A stretch of DNA of 64,000 bases from Schizochytrium sp. CCTCC M209059 (taxonomy: Eukaryota > Sar > Bigyra > Thraustochytrida > Thraustochytriidae), in assembly GCA_000818945.1 (NCBI GenBank), contig KN805412.1, positions 90,684 to 154,683 on the forward strand, written 5' to 3'. Numbering within the stretch: the first letter of the stretch is position 1; every line of letters starts with the position of its first letter. The notes beneath the pieces are model-generated. The model worked only from the letters and a program-made list of their open reading frames with translations. It made no database searches and was not told the origin of the DNA. A program made the position numbers and the translations under genes. Positions 11,377 to 20,842 of this stretch are shown here, piece by piece.

Positions 11377-14300
11377 ATGTCCTACGCGATGCCTTCGTCC
11401 AGGTCGACCTCGGCCGCGCATTGGTCAGGTCTCCCAAATGATAAGAAGCCTCACGTGACCGTGGACCCGAACCTGCCTTTCGAGGCCCGACGACAGCTTG
11501 TTCGGGATCTGCGTCTTGCCGCCATGCGTGCGGCAGTGCTCCCTCAGGCGGATGGCTCGTCTCGAGGCCAAAATCATCAAGACGTACGCCAACTCTCGCG
11601 TCGACAAACAAACAATCGGTCTCCATCGCATGGCTATTCCCCGTCGCATTCCGCTGATTGGCCCGATCAGCACGATATTTTTTCCCCTTCATATGCGGGC
11701 CAACATTCCGGAACCAGTCCTGGCTCCCTTTCAGGATATTCGCAGCTGGACAACTTTGAGAGACAACTCAAATCGGCACCTGGCGGCAATCGTGGCTCGT
11801 CCCGACCCACGTACTCTACGTCTCGCGCCGCGCAATCGTCTCCGAATCGTTCGTACTCGCGTGCACGTGACCCGGCCGGAGCCCACGATTACAATCATCA
11901 ATACCAGCAACAGCAGGACCAGAAGTACATGCCTCAGCATTCATTTACGCAGCCACAACAATCATACGCGCAGCCTCCTTCGGCTGCACGCTATCACGAA
12001 AGCTCGCCATCGAATGGAGCAGCAAACTTTATCATCATGTCTCCGCAACAGCTTGTACAGCGCATGTCGTCGCCGTCACAGCAGCACCAGCAACAACAAC
12101 AACAGCTCGTGCAATTGCATCCTCAGGGAGGAATGCTCTCGCAGGCACAGCACCTTCCGTCGGGAGTGATTGAAATCCACCACCACCACCATCATCACTA
12201 CTATGATGGAGACCCCTCGCGTCTGCAAGTTGATGCCCATACTGCAGAAAGCAAACCCATGTCCAGAACGAGCCCGATCCATGTGGCCTCGTACAAATCG
12301 CCCACGGCTCGAAAGCTCGCGGCAAGCAACGAGGACAAGCAGGTGGAGGAGCAAAAGTCTAGCAATGGATCTGTCAAGCCGCGCACCTCTAGGTCGAGCC
12401 GAGTGAGAAAAGCCAGGGAACAGCAGCAGCAGCAGCAGCCGCGCACACGCTCGCGCTCGCGCACCGCTTCAGTGGTTCTGGCCGAGGTATCTCGTGAGCG
12501 TCGCTCCAGCGTCAATACTGTCGAGGGCAAGTCCAAGACAACCGGTGCAGGTGGTTTCGTACACCTCGCCGAAGCCATGGCACCTCGAGATGCCCAGACA
12601 GAGCGCGAGGATGAAGAAGATGAAGATGATGATGACGACGACGAGGATGAGGACGAGATGACTGGCAAAGGCAATGTTCTCAACCAAGCCATGGATCGGG
12701 GTCTCCACGACGAGCCAAACCCAGAGCAAGCTCCCGATGCGGTCGGGCCTTCTGTCCAAGAGGCTCCATCTGCACGTACCGACCAGACAAGCAGTCGCGC
12801 ATCTGGATCAAAAGCCAGCACAACGCCAACGAAGAAAACAACGACAAAGAAAAAGAAGAAGAAGAAGGTCCGACGCGGATCCCAGGCGGATCGCGAGGAG
12901 CGCCTGCGTAAAATGCTCGATGACGCAGAAACACTCAAGCAGCACGAAAGCGAGGCCCAGCAAAAGGCGGCTGCCAGCGGGAAAAAGGAAGAACCAGCCG
13001 ATCCGCGCTTTGCCATGACTTCGTTTGGTGACCGTCTCAAGGAGGCTTCGATGCTCAAGGTGCAGCGTGCGGGCAAGGGATCAAAACTCCCTCGGTACTC
13101 GTCGACGGTGGATCTGAAACCAAGCCGACCCCCGGCCGAGATCCCCTCGCCAAAAATGTCTCGCGCAGCATCTTCCTCGCGCGCCGAATCCTCAAACTCA
13201 AGCCAGGCGGTGCAGCGTCCCAAGGGTGGGCCGCAGGAAATGGAAGGCTGGCTTTTGAAGATGTCCCGCAAGTCGCGATGGCTGTCCTCGTCTTCGCAAC
13301 CCAAATGGAAGAAGCGTTACTTTCGTCTCACCAACAAGATGCTGATCTGCTTCAGGGACCAGTATTCGCAAACACCGAAACAAATTCTTTCCTTGGAGAA
13401 AATCGAGGTGGAGACAGACTTGAACAAGATCGGAAAAACGCCGACAAAGTTTGCCATGCTCGTCTATGAAATGGGACGCTCCAAGGACGGTTTCCGCATC
13501 TGCGCCGGTGATTATCGCACCATTCTTGGCTGGTTTCACATGATTGTGCACAACGCCCTTTGCAGCCAGAACCAGCTCTCTCCGCAACCGCCGCGAGATC
13601 CGCGGCCCGTCGATCCTACTGCTTCCCGGAAGAAGTCCGAAGAGAGCGAACGCCCGAAGATGCCCGAGCAGCCGCCTCCCAAGGCAGAGGACTTTTACCC
13701 GCAATACGTCTTGCCGGCCACTCACTATGACATTATTGGCGTGCAGCCTACTGCCGAGAGGAAGGAAATTCGCAAGCAATTCTACAAGCTCGCTGCGTGC
13801 TATCACCCGGACAAGAACCCTGATGCTGACCCAGCCGAGTTCGCCATGCTTTCGCAGGCTTACACCGTTCTTTACGATGAGCAGCTTCGGGCAAAGTACG
13901 ATTTGGGAGAACGCATTTGTGAGGTGCTTCGTCGTGGCTTCGACTGCGTCATGTACACGCCGACAAAGTACATTATCAAGGACGATGTCAAGATTCCCTC
14001 GGAGATCGCCTCTCGCCGCATCACCCTCTTTACGGACGGAGAGCTGACGAACTTTTTTTACCAGCCGGCAACAAAGGACGAATTCCTCCCTCTTAAGCCG
14101 GAACTGGCGAACTCGTTCGAGTCCCGCTTCATCGAGTACATCATCTATGGTCGAAATCATCGCGTTATTCGCCAGACCTTTTTGAACCCCATTGTACGCG
14201 AACGCAGAGAGGCGGAACCCCTCCCCGAGGACGCTGACGAGGACGCCATCGCAGAGTTCGAGGCCAAGGTACTCCGCGAGGTCGACCGCTACGTTGTCTT

Positions 14301-14457
14301 CAAGGGGAAAAAGCTTCAATCCGAAGTTTATCTCGAGCTCGATTCGCCCGAGGTGTGCAAGGATCTCATTGATGGTTTGCGCATCATTCGCTGCGAGAAG
14401 AGCGTCTTGTTTGCGCAGCGTTTGGAGAAGCTGCAGACCGAAAATGGTTTTGACTAA
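11377..14457 (+). CDS. PH domain plus J-domain (DnaJ) protein
   Basis: The product has 1026 residues. The start is the ATG in the good context GCCGCCATG; the frame stays open upstream but has no earlier ATG. Residues 1-600 are low complexity: Ser/Gln-rich, a His run, an acidic run and a Lys run. A pleckstrin-homology domain spans about 622-730, beginning MEGWLLKMSRKSRW, with KWKKRYFRL in the second strand and an Asp-Gly-Phe-Arg-Ile strand near its end. A J-domain follows at about 783-845, with the essential HPD at 810-812 and the usual YDIIG and AYTVL helices, so Hsp70 stimulation should be possible. The last 180 residues are well conserved in appearance but unrecognised. Inference: a phosphoinositide-targeted Hsp70 co-chaperone acting at a membrane. 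Confidence 0.85.
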   Translation: MSYAMPSSRSTSAAHWSGLPNDKKPHVTVDPNLPFEARRQLVRDLRLAAMRAAVLPQADGSSRGQNHQDVRQLSRRQTNNRSPSHGYSPSHSADWPDQHDIFSPSYAGQHSGTSPGSLSGYSQLDNFERQLKSAPGGNRGSSRPTYSTSRAAQSSPNRSYSRARDPAGAHDYNHQYQQQQDQKYMPQHSFTQPQQSYAQPPSAARYHESSPSNGAANFIIMSPQQLVQRMSSPSQQHQQQQQQLVQLHPQGGMLSQAQHLPSGVIEIHHHHHHHYYDGDPSRLQVDAHTAESKPMSRTSPIHVASYKSPTARKLAASNEDKQVEEQKSSNGSVKPRTSRSSRVRKAREQQQQQQPRTRSRSRTASVVLAEVSRERRSSVNTVEGKSKTTGAGGFVHLAEAMAPRDAQTEREDEEDEDDDDDDEDEDEMTGKGNVLNQAMDRGLHDEPNPEQAPDAVGPSVQEAPSARTDQTSSRASGSKASTTPTKKTTTKKKKKKKVRRGSQADREERLRKMLDDAETLKQHESEAQQKAAASGKKEEPADPRFAMTSFGDRLKEASMLKVQRAGKGSKLPRYSSTVDLKPSRPPAEIPSPKMSRAASSSRAESSNSSQAVQRPKGGPQEMEGWLLKMSRKSRWLSSSSQPKWKKRYFRLTNKMLICFRDQYSQTPKQILSLEKIEVETDLNKIGKTPTKFAMLVYEMGRSKDGFRICAGDYRTILGWFHMIVHNALCSQNQLSPQPPRDPRPVDPTASRKKSEESERPKMPEQPPPKAEDFYPQYVLPATHYDIIGVQPTAERKEIRKQFYKLAACYHPDKNPDADPAEFAMLSQAYTVLYDEQLRAKYDLGERICEVLRRGFDCVMYTPTKYIIKDDVKIPSEIASRRITLFTDGELTNFFYQPATKDEFLPLKPELANSFESRFIEYIIYGRNHRVIRQTFLNPIVRERREAEPLPEDADEDAIAEFEAKVLREVDRYVVFKGKKLQSEVYLELDSPEVCKDLIDGLRIIRCEKSVLFAQRLEKLQTENGFD

Positions 14458-14691
14458 GGCCGAGACGAAGACTCACACGCTGCGATGCGAGGTCTTGCTT
14501 GCTCTCGGGTTCATTGGCCGGGGTGGGTCACGACGAACTTGAAGAGAAGAATAAATGCAAAAAAAGAAGAAGAAAGCAAAAGAAAGGAGAAGAGAAGGGA
14601 AGGGAAGAAGGTAAAAGAAAATAATAAAAATTAATGATTGTGTGTGTGTGTGTGTTTGTATTCGTTTTTTGTCTGTGCTTTGTCTTCGGGC

Positions 14692-15576
14692 TCACGACTT
14701 GGTTTCAAGCGTTGGATCCGCGTGGTCAATGGATGCTCGAGGTGACTTGATACGATGCCAGCCGTCGTCGTCATCGTCATTATCGATATCGTCGATATTG
14801 CCGTTCCACGCACGATTTGTGCTCTTGCGTTTTGCATCGCCCGAGACCAGCGAGAGCGCCCCGAATCCAGTTGCTGTGGTAGGCGACATGGGTTCTGCCG
14901 GACCCGCGCGACGCTTGGATTCGCGAAAGGATCTCGCAATGGCGTCGAGCTCGTCTTTTTCAAAGAGAATTGCTCCCGGCAAATCTTCCTCTGTCATGGA
15001 TGCCTTCCCGAGCACATACTCTTCGTACACAACAAGCTGGCGCCAAAATCCGCGGTTGATGTTTGTGCGCGGCGCCTTGGCCGTCATGCGCATTGTGGCG
15101 GCCCGAAGCGTGAGCCGGTGCGACTTCATCAAATAGGCCACGCAGATCGTGGCTGCTCGCGAGGCGCCTTCGAGAGACACGACACACACCTTGCCCTTTT
15201 TCTTCATGACCCGGCCCATGAAGGCGACAGCATCGTCGAAGATGTTGAGCATGTTCGCGGTAGGTCTGTTTTCTCTTGAAAAGTGCAGCCAATGTCCCGA
15301 GGCGACCATTTTCGTCTCGGGCGGCTTGCGCTGTTCAAAGTTGCTCGAAACGCTCACCACATGCGTGATGCCCCGCGCGCGCCGCCCCTCTGGGTCCAGT
15401 GCGCATCCCTCGCCCCCACAAAAGACGCCCTCCGCGATTTCCTCGCCGTCGAACCTCATTCCCTCCTCCTCTTCCTCCTCGATCTCCTCGTCGTCGCTCT
15501 GGGCCGCCTTGGCCTCGCGGCGCGCCTCGGCCTGCCGCGCCTCCTTGGCGCGGCGCGTCTTCCCCCGCGTCTGCAT
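14692..15576 (-). CDS. Dual-specificity-phosphatase fold, probable pseudophosphatase (STYX-like)
   Basis: The product has 294 residues, starting at the only ATG before the domain. After a basic and acidic N-terminus (a Glu run at about residues 28-38), residues about 45-190 follow the dual-specificity phosphatase layout, ending in AYLMKSHRLTLRAA and a GFWRQLVVYEE helix. Active phosphatases carry HCxxGxSR at the P-loop. Here the loop reads VVSLEGASRA, so the His is Val133 and the nucleophilic Cys is Ser134; the phosphate-binding Arg140 remains. The usual general-acid Asp before the P-loop also seems absent (SRENRPTANM). It should bind phospho-sites without hydrolysis, like human STYX (inference by analogy). 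The C-terminus is Ser/Asp-rich. The gene is convergent with the PH-J gene, 234 bp away. Confidence 0.78.
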   Translation of the reverse strand: MQTRGKTRRAKEARQAEARREAKAAQSDDEEIEEEEEEGMRFDGEEIAEGVFCGGEGCALDPEGRRARGITHVVSVSSNFEQRKPPETKMVASGHWLHFSRENRPTANMLNIFDDAVAFMGRVMKKKGKVCVVSLEGASRAATICVAYLMKSHRLTLRAATMRMTAKAPRTNINRGFWRQLVVYEEYVLGKASMTEEDLPGAILFEKDELDAIARSFRESKRRAGPAEPMSPTTATGFGALSLVSGDAKRKSTNRAWNGNIDDIDNDDDDDGWHRIKSPRASIDHADPTLETKS

Positions 15577-17279
15577 CGAGATCCCTCCCCTCGCGGTCCT
15601 CGCCCTCGCGAAGTCCACCTCCTCCAGCCGCAAGAGCAGCGCCAGCAGTGGAAAAACCAGGTCCTCGTCCAGGTCCTCGTGCAGGTCCTCGTCCAGGTCC
15701 TCTCCTCGACCCCACGCGAGCGTGGACTTGCAAGCGCCCGGCGCGAGTTGCGGTTCTGCTGCTCCTGCCGCGCCTCCGCGAGCCCGCCGCTGCCAGTGCC
15801 AGGGCCCGCCCCGAGCTGCCGCGGCGTGCCCAGAGGCAAGCAGCGGCGCCGGGCGGGCGGGGAAATTTCCCCGGCGGGCTGTGTGGGCGCGACGGCCAGT
15901 GAGTGGGACTGGGACGCGGCCCCGCACGCAAGGCGCGCTGCGGGCCCGAGTGGGACGCGGGGACGAAGATACGGACGCGGAGCAGACCTTCAAGGCGGAG
16001 CGGAGTGGACGGACGGCGCCGCGCCGGCAGAGGAGGAGGAGCAGGAGCAGGGCGAGACTGCACTGGCCCGCAGCCCTCCCCGCTGCGCTGCCATGCTGCG
16101 GGGCGCTGCGGGAGCGCGATCCGGACCCGCGACAGCGGAGCCCGCGCGAAGGACGCGGAGAGAGGCGGCGAGCGGAAGCGGCCGGCGAGACGTGCGGGGG
16201 AGGACGCGGAGAAGGCGGCGCGCTGCTCTCTCTCTCTGGCTGCGGGTCCAATCTCGAATGAGGGGGCAGGGGTTGGTTGGTGTGTCCGTCTGTGGGGATG
16301 TGCGACTTGGAGAGCGAGATTGCGGGACTGACGAGCGTCAAGGCGAGCGAGGGGTCGCTGGGCTGGAGACCGGAGGCGTGGATCAGAGACCTGGATCGGG
16401 ACTGAGGCAGGCAAGGCAAGGCAAGGCGAGACAAGGCAAGGCCAGCTTGGAGACAAGGCAGGCAAGGAACTGCAAGCAGAGCAGGGGACGGCGATGCGGA
16501 CGAGGACTGGCGAGGAATGACGGGGAATGGGGGGAGGAATCAGCCACCTCTTCTGAAGTCACCGTCACTCGGCTCAACAAGATCTTGGGCCCCTGGAGGG
16601 ATCGCTCTTGAGTTGTTGTCCGCGTAGATTGTCTGGGGGCTTGACATCTTGGCTTTGTTGGCAGAGAATTGCGACGATGCTTACTTGAGCGAAGCGAAGC
16701 GAAGTGCCTGGATGGGATGGGATGTGCAAAGCGATTGCCTGCCCGCTCGCCAGCCAGCCAGTCAGCCAGCCAGCCAGCCAGCCAGCTCGGTCGTATCGCG
16801 TCGGCCGATCGGTGGTATGTGCTTTGTCGACGCAAAAATAGTCAGTGTTCACGGTGGATTATTTAGAACGCAAGGCTTTCAGGCTGCGGGTCCAAGATTG
16901 GCCGCGAGAAAAGGAGGATGGCCATAGAAGCGAAATTCCGGGCGATGACCCCGTTTTTCCGGGAGATCCGCCAAAAGCGCGGCGTCCCATCACAAGACCA
17001 CAAAGCTGATTTCGTGAGCGTCTCGAACGCGGCACGAACGGGCCGCGCGCGAGGTCGCGAGGGGAAAGGAGCGACGCGCGGCAGAGAAAGACGGGCCGCG
17101 CCGTGCCACCCGTCACGGGCAAGCGGATCCTGTCTCTTGGTGGTGTTCGCAAGCTGATTCTTCAAGTCAAATCTTGAGGACGTCAGGACAGACGAAGTCA
17201 CGCGCAGACCTGTCGTACGCGACGCCAAGAGGCGGTGGTGGCAACGGGGAGCCACAGGGCGAGCCGCGCGGAAGGAGCC
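15577..17279. promoter_or_regulatory. Divergent intergenic region, phosphatase-like and kinase genes
   Basis: About 1.7 kb separates two genes transcribed away from each other. The half nearest the phosphatase-like gene is very GC-rich, with CAGGTCCTCGTC repeats near 15655-15705. Nearer the kinase there are GGCAA and CCAGCCAG runs (16405-16450, 16752-16785). The phosphatase frame stays open upstream but has no earlier ATG. No extra gene is supported. Confidence 0.4.
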
Positions 17280-20200
17280 ATGGAAAACGATGAAGCCGCA
17301 GAAATCATTATCGAGCGGGCGCTCGCCAAAGCGCGAGAGCGCGAAAAGCTGCGAAGCGAACGCCCAGGCCAAGGACCCACACTTTCACAATTGCGATGGC
17401 GCAAGTCGATTCTCCATTGCCGCGTGGCCAGCGCCTTCACCCTCGCAGGAGAAAGAGCACGAAGTCGTCGTCTCTGCCATGCGTGGCGGGTCGCCATGTA
17501 CCGTGTCTTGGCCGTCAATCACTTTCTGCGGATCATGCACACTAAACGTGGGGCGAGGCACCGCTGGCGTAGGGCCTTTACTACGCTCATTGCAGTGCAC
17601 CGCTTCTCTAAAGGGTCCGACAACAAGCACAAGTTTCATGCCGAGCTCAAACGATGCAGCATTCGCACGTGGTCAACTCAAACTGGAGAAGAAGCTATCT
17701 CCATGGCGGAACCGGCTCCTCTCGAAAAACTCTCCGTCGTTACATCTCGACTCCAAGCTTCGAAAGTGCCACATGCGCGAGAACAATGTTCGCGAAAACT
17801 ACGAGGTTTAGCGAGTTCCTCGCGGCGTAAACAAGATGCCAAAACAATGATGAAAACTAATGTGGCATTGAGCACAGACGGCGATCAGGACGACATGACA
17901 GACTCTGAAGAAAGCCTCGCGCAGGAGGATTTGGAGATCTTCGACAGTAGAGATGGCGACAACGATATTGTCCAGGCAACCAAAAACGATTCTGCGACGA
18001 AATCTTCCTTGACAAGAAGGACGACCGGAGGATCCGAATCAGAAAGCGACGGGGAGGAGGCTGTCTATCATTTGGACAATGTGAGTGAACTCTTGTCCAT
18101 GAACGAGGAGCACTTTGAGCGCACTTGGCGTGCTCTCTCTTTTCACTCGCCCCAAGAGAGTGCTCTCGCGCAAGCTGCCTCCTCGGGCGCCAGAAGTCTT
18201 GCGGACGATCGACAATCGCCGCAAGCTGCACCTGAATTGAAAGACGGCGCCGCTGCCGCCAACTCGCTCATGACTGGTAGCATCGAACCCGCGCCGGATA
18301 TGGTTTCTCGAATCACGAGTGCGATGCTGCATGCAAAGACTCGTGCAGAAGACTTTGAGCCTTTGCGTATCGTCGGCACGGGCGGCAGCGGTCAAGTCTA
18401 TCTCGTTCAGCACCGACAAACGTGTAAGCGTTTCGCCATGAAGGTGCTCAACAAGGCAGAGGTTATCGCAAGCAACAAATTTGAACGCGTTATCACCGAA
18501 AGAGAGATTCTGACTCGCGCGAGTTCTCAAGAGTCGTCATTTCTCACACGCCTGAACTTTGCCTTTCACTCCGACAATATGCTGTTCTTTGTGATGGAAT
18601 ACTGCACGGGAGGCAATCTTCACGAGGCTATGCTACGCGAGCACGAAATTCGCAAGCCCACGATGGACAAAGAGCATTATCGACTCGCCATGGACGCAGC
18701 TGCCGAGGGCCAAGGCCTAATTGGCTCGCTGGCCTTTATCAGATATTTCGACAGAGCAAACCTTCGTCGCCGTGGCCCGCGAGATATCTTGCTGAGGTTT
18801 GGCCTGGCGCCAGTGCACGTTCAGTTCATCATGGCCGAAATCATCGAGGGTCTTATGTTTTTGCATAGTGCCGGGTTCGTGTATCGTGACCTCAAGCCCC
18901 AAAACGTCATGCTTCATGGCGATGGTCACATTCGAATAGGTGACTTTGGCATTTCCAAGGCCGGGCAAAACAAAGGCAACGCCGTGGTCAAGCTGCGATC
19001 GACCTCTTTCGTGGGTACTGTCGAGTACATGGCGCCCGAGGTCGTGAGCGGAGACCAACAGAGCAACGCGGTGGACTTGTGGGGTCTGGGCGTGCTCCTG
19101 TACGAGCTTCTTCTTGGCGCACCTCCCTTTTGGGCACTCGGTGTCGGCGCGAGCGTGCCGTCGGAGGCGGAGCAGCGGCAACTTTTTGCTGCGATCCTAA
19201 GTCCAGAGACCCACCTCGACTTTCCTCTCTCGGGACAGATCTCAATTGTCGCGCAAGATCTTGTGAAAAGATGGATGCGACGCCGCCCGGGAGAGCGTCT
19301 GGGTCTCGAAGCCGCCAAGAAGCATGCGTTTTTCGATGGGCTTAATTGGCGCTCGCTCAAGAACAGCAGCGGTTTTCACAAACTCATGCCTCGACTTCAT
19401 ATTCACCGCAAAGACCGAAAGGCGGTCTCGCTTGCGCGAAGTACCTCGAACAATATTTTTGTGGCGAACGCCTTGAGCGCAGGTGACGTTTTCAGCGAGT
19501 CTTTGGTGCAAAATGGCGAACAGGGTCGTCGGAAGTCACTCGGCTCTTTGCGCAAAAATAGTTCGTCTGGACTTGGCACATCGGATCGCAGTCTTCAAAT
19601 TCACCGCCGGTCCTTTTCGGGTCGTCTCAATCTCGCGCGAGGGCGCTCGCAAGGAGCAATTAGCGCACCGGTATCCCCTCAACGCAGCGAGAGCGGGGCG
19701 GCTCTGGCAGGTGCTACTGATCTCGAATATGAGTTGGAAGGGTCTGCAGCTGCCGCGCCGCTTTCCATGTTACCATCTCTTGACGTGCATGTGTCGGCGC
19801 CTCGGTCGCAAGTGGCTTCTTCGGTCGCTTCTGACGCCTCTTCGCACAGCAGTGTAAGCAGCACGACTTTAGCTTCGGCAGCAAGCGTTGCCGGCGGCGC
19901 AAATTGGGATGGCGCGGCGGCGTCGCCATGGCCCATGTTTCGCGATGAACCGCGCCGTCGGTCGTCGAGCGCTGCGACGGCAGCAGAGACGACCGCGAGT
20001 TATTTAAATATGGAGCGGCCCGCGAGCAAATCCAAGTGGATCCGCATGCGAGGTTGGATGCGCTCCATTTCTGGAAACAAAACTTCTGTTCTCGAGCGTG
20101 CTGCATCGGAACCAGTTAAGCAAGAGCCAGCTCCGCGATTTTTTGGCCACACGCATTCTGACGATGATAAGGAAAAAGCAGCAAAAGTTCGGGCATCGGG

Positions 20201-20366
20201 TTTCCACAGCGGTCATACTTCTGAAGCCCGCGAAGGAGCACGGTCTGCCGCAACTGATACAAGCTCCTCCGAGTCGGAAGTGCATGGCACCAAAGATGGT
20301 CATCTCGTGCATGTGTCGGCGCAAGACTCATTTCAAGGATTTGACTGGAAAGCAGATGGGTCCTAG
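17280..20366 (+). CDS. AGC-type serine/threonine protein kinase
   Basis: The product has 1028 residues. The start ATG opens the charged segment MENDEAAEIIIERAL. The catalytic domain spans about 358-690. It has the Gly-rich loop GTGGSGQV (about 365), the Lys of AMKVLNK (about 387), YRDLKPQN with the catalytic Asp near 537, DFG near 554, and GTVEYMAPE in the activation segment. The activation loop TSFVGTVEYMAPE is of AGC type. An insertion of about 50 residues (MDAAAEGQGLIGSLAF to ILLRFGL) follows the hinge and alpha-D region. Upstream, residues about 35-140 form Trp/Arg-rich helices (LRWRKSI, HAWRVAM, HRWRRAF) slightly reminiscent of Sfi1-type repeats (weak). The C-terminal 340 residues are Ser-rich and look unstructured. 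No hydrophobic motif or PH/C2 domain was recognised, so the subfamily is left open. Confidence 0.85.
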   Translation: MENDEAAEIIIERALAKAREREKLRSERPGQGPTLSQLRWRKSILHCRVASAFTLAGERARSRRLCHAWRVAMYRVLAVNHFLRIMHTKRGARHRWRRAFTTLIAVHRFSKGSDNKHKFHAELKRCSIRTWSTQTGEEAISMAEPAPLEKLSVVTSRLQASKVPHAREQCSRKLRGLASSSRRKQDAKTMMKTNVALSTDGDQDDMTDSEESLAQEDLEIFDSRDGDNDIVQATKNDSATKSSLTRRTTGGSESESDGEEAVYHLDNVSELLSMNEEHFERTWRALSFHSPQESALAQAASSGARSLADDRQSPQAAPELKDGAAAANSLMTGSIEPAPDMVSRITSAMLHAKTRAEDFEPLRIVGTGGSGQVYLVQHRQTCKRFAMKVLNKAEVIASNKFERVITEREILTRASSQESSFLTRLNFAFHSDNMLFFVMEYCTGGNLHEAMLREHEIRKPTMDKEHYRLAMDAAAEGQGLIGSLAFIRYFDRANLRRRGPRDILLRFGLAPVHVQFIMAEIIEGLMFLHSAGFVYRDLKPQNVMLHGDGHIRIGDFGISKAGQNKGNAVVKLRSTSFVGTVEYMAPEVVSGDQQSNAVDLWGLGVLLYELLLGAPPFWALGVGASVPSEAEQRQLFAAILSPETHLDFPLSGQISIVAQDLVKRWMRRRPGERLGLEAAKKHAFFDGLNWRSLKNSSGFHKLMPRLHIHRKDRKAVSLARSTSNNIFVANALSAGDVFSESLVQNGEQGRRKSLGSLRKNSSSGLGTSDRSLQIHRRSFSGRLNLARGRSQGAISAPVSPQRSESGAALAGATDLEYELEGSAAAAPLSMLPSLDVHVSAPRSQVASSVASDASSHSSVSSTTLASAASVAGGANWDGAAASPWPMFRDEPRRRSSSAATAAETTASYLNMERPASKSKWIRMRGWMRSISGNKTSVLERAASEPVKQEPAPRFFGHTHSDDDKEKAAKVRASGFHSGHTSEAREGARSAATDTSSSESEVHGTKDGHLVHVSAQDSFQGFDWKADGS

Positions 20367-20842
20367 GCCAAGCCTTCTGATATCGGAAAACTGAACAATA
20401 GGCTATCTAAAAACCAAGAAGCAACTTTCACGTGAAATACATTTGTCATCAGGACCGCTCCTTTTGTTGCTTGGATAGACGCCTTTGTCGACTTGCTGCG
20501 CCAGAAAGATCCTCCATTCTTTTTGAGTCTGATTTGCCGCTTTTCAAGGCCGTACAAAGGCACTAGATGTTAAAAATTAACAAGGCTACGCGTTGATACG
20601 ACAGCACCTCGTTTAGACCGTAAACTTTAAGAATAAGGTTATTCTGTCTATCATGAAGTGAAATGCAACCTGATGATCGTATTCTCGTGCGCAAGACGCC
20701 ATTCGAGACATTCAAGTGCATTGCATAGGCGAAACATGTGATGATTAGCAGGTGACACCAACTTTTTAGGAAAGGATAAGAAACTATGTGAATTCGTTCT
20801 GCCTTGAGAGCGGGAAAATCTATGCAATATGTTGCAGAATGA
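20367..20842. other. Convergent 3' spacer
   Basis: AT-richer DNA lies between two convergent genes and presumably holds both 3' UTRs. No coding region or RNA gene was seen. Confidence 0.5.

Noticed and set aside
13198..14319. 373-codon minus-strand frame
   Set aside because: It is the antisense shadow of the PH and J domains, which carry clear motifs on the plus strand.
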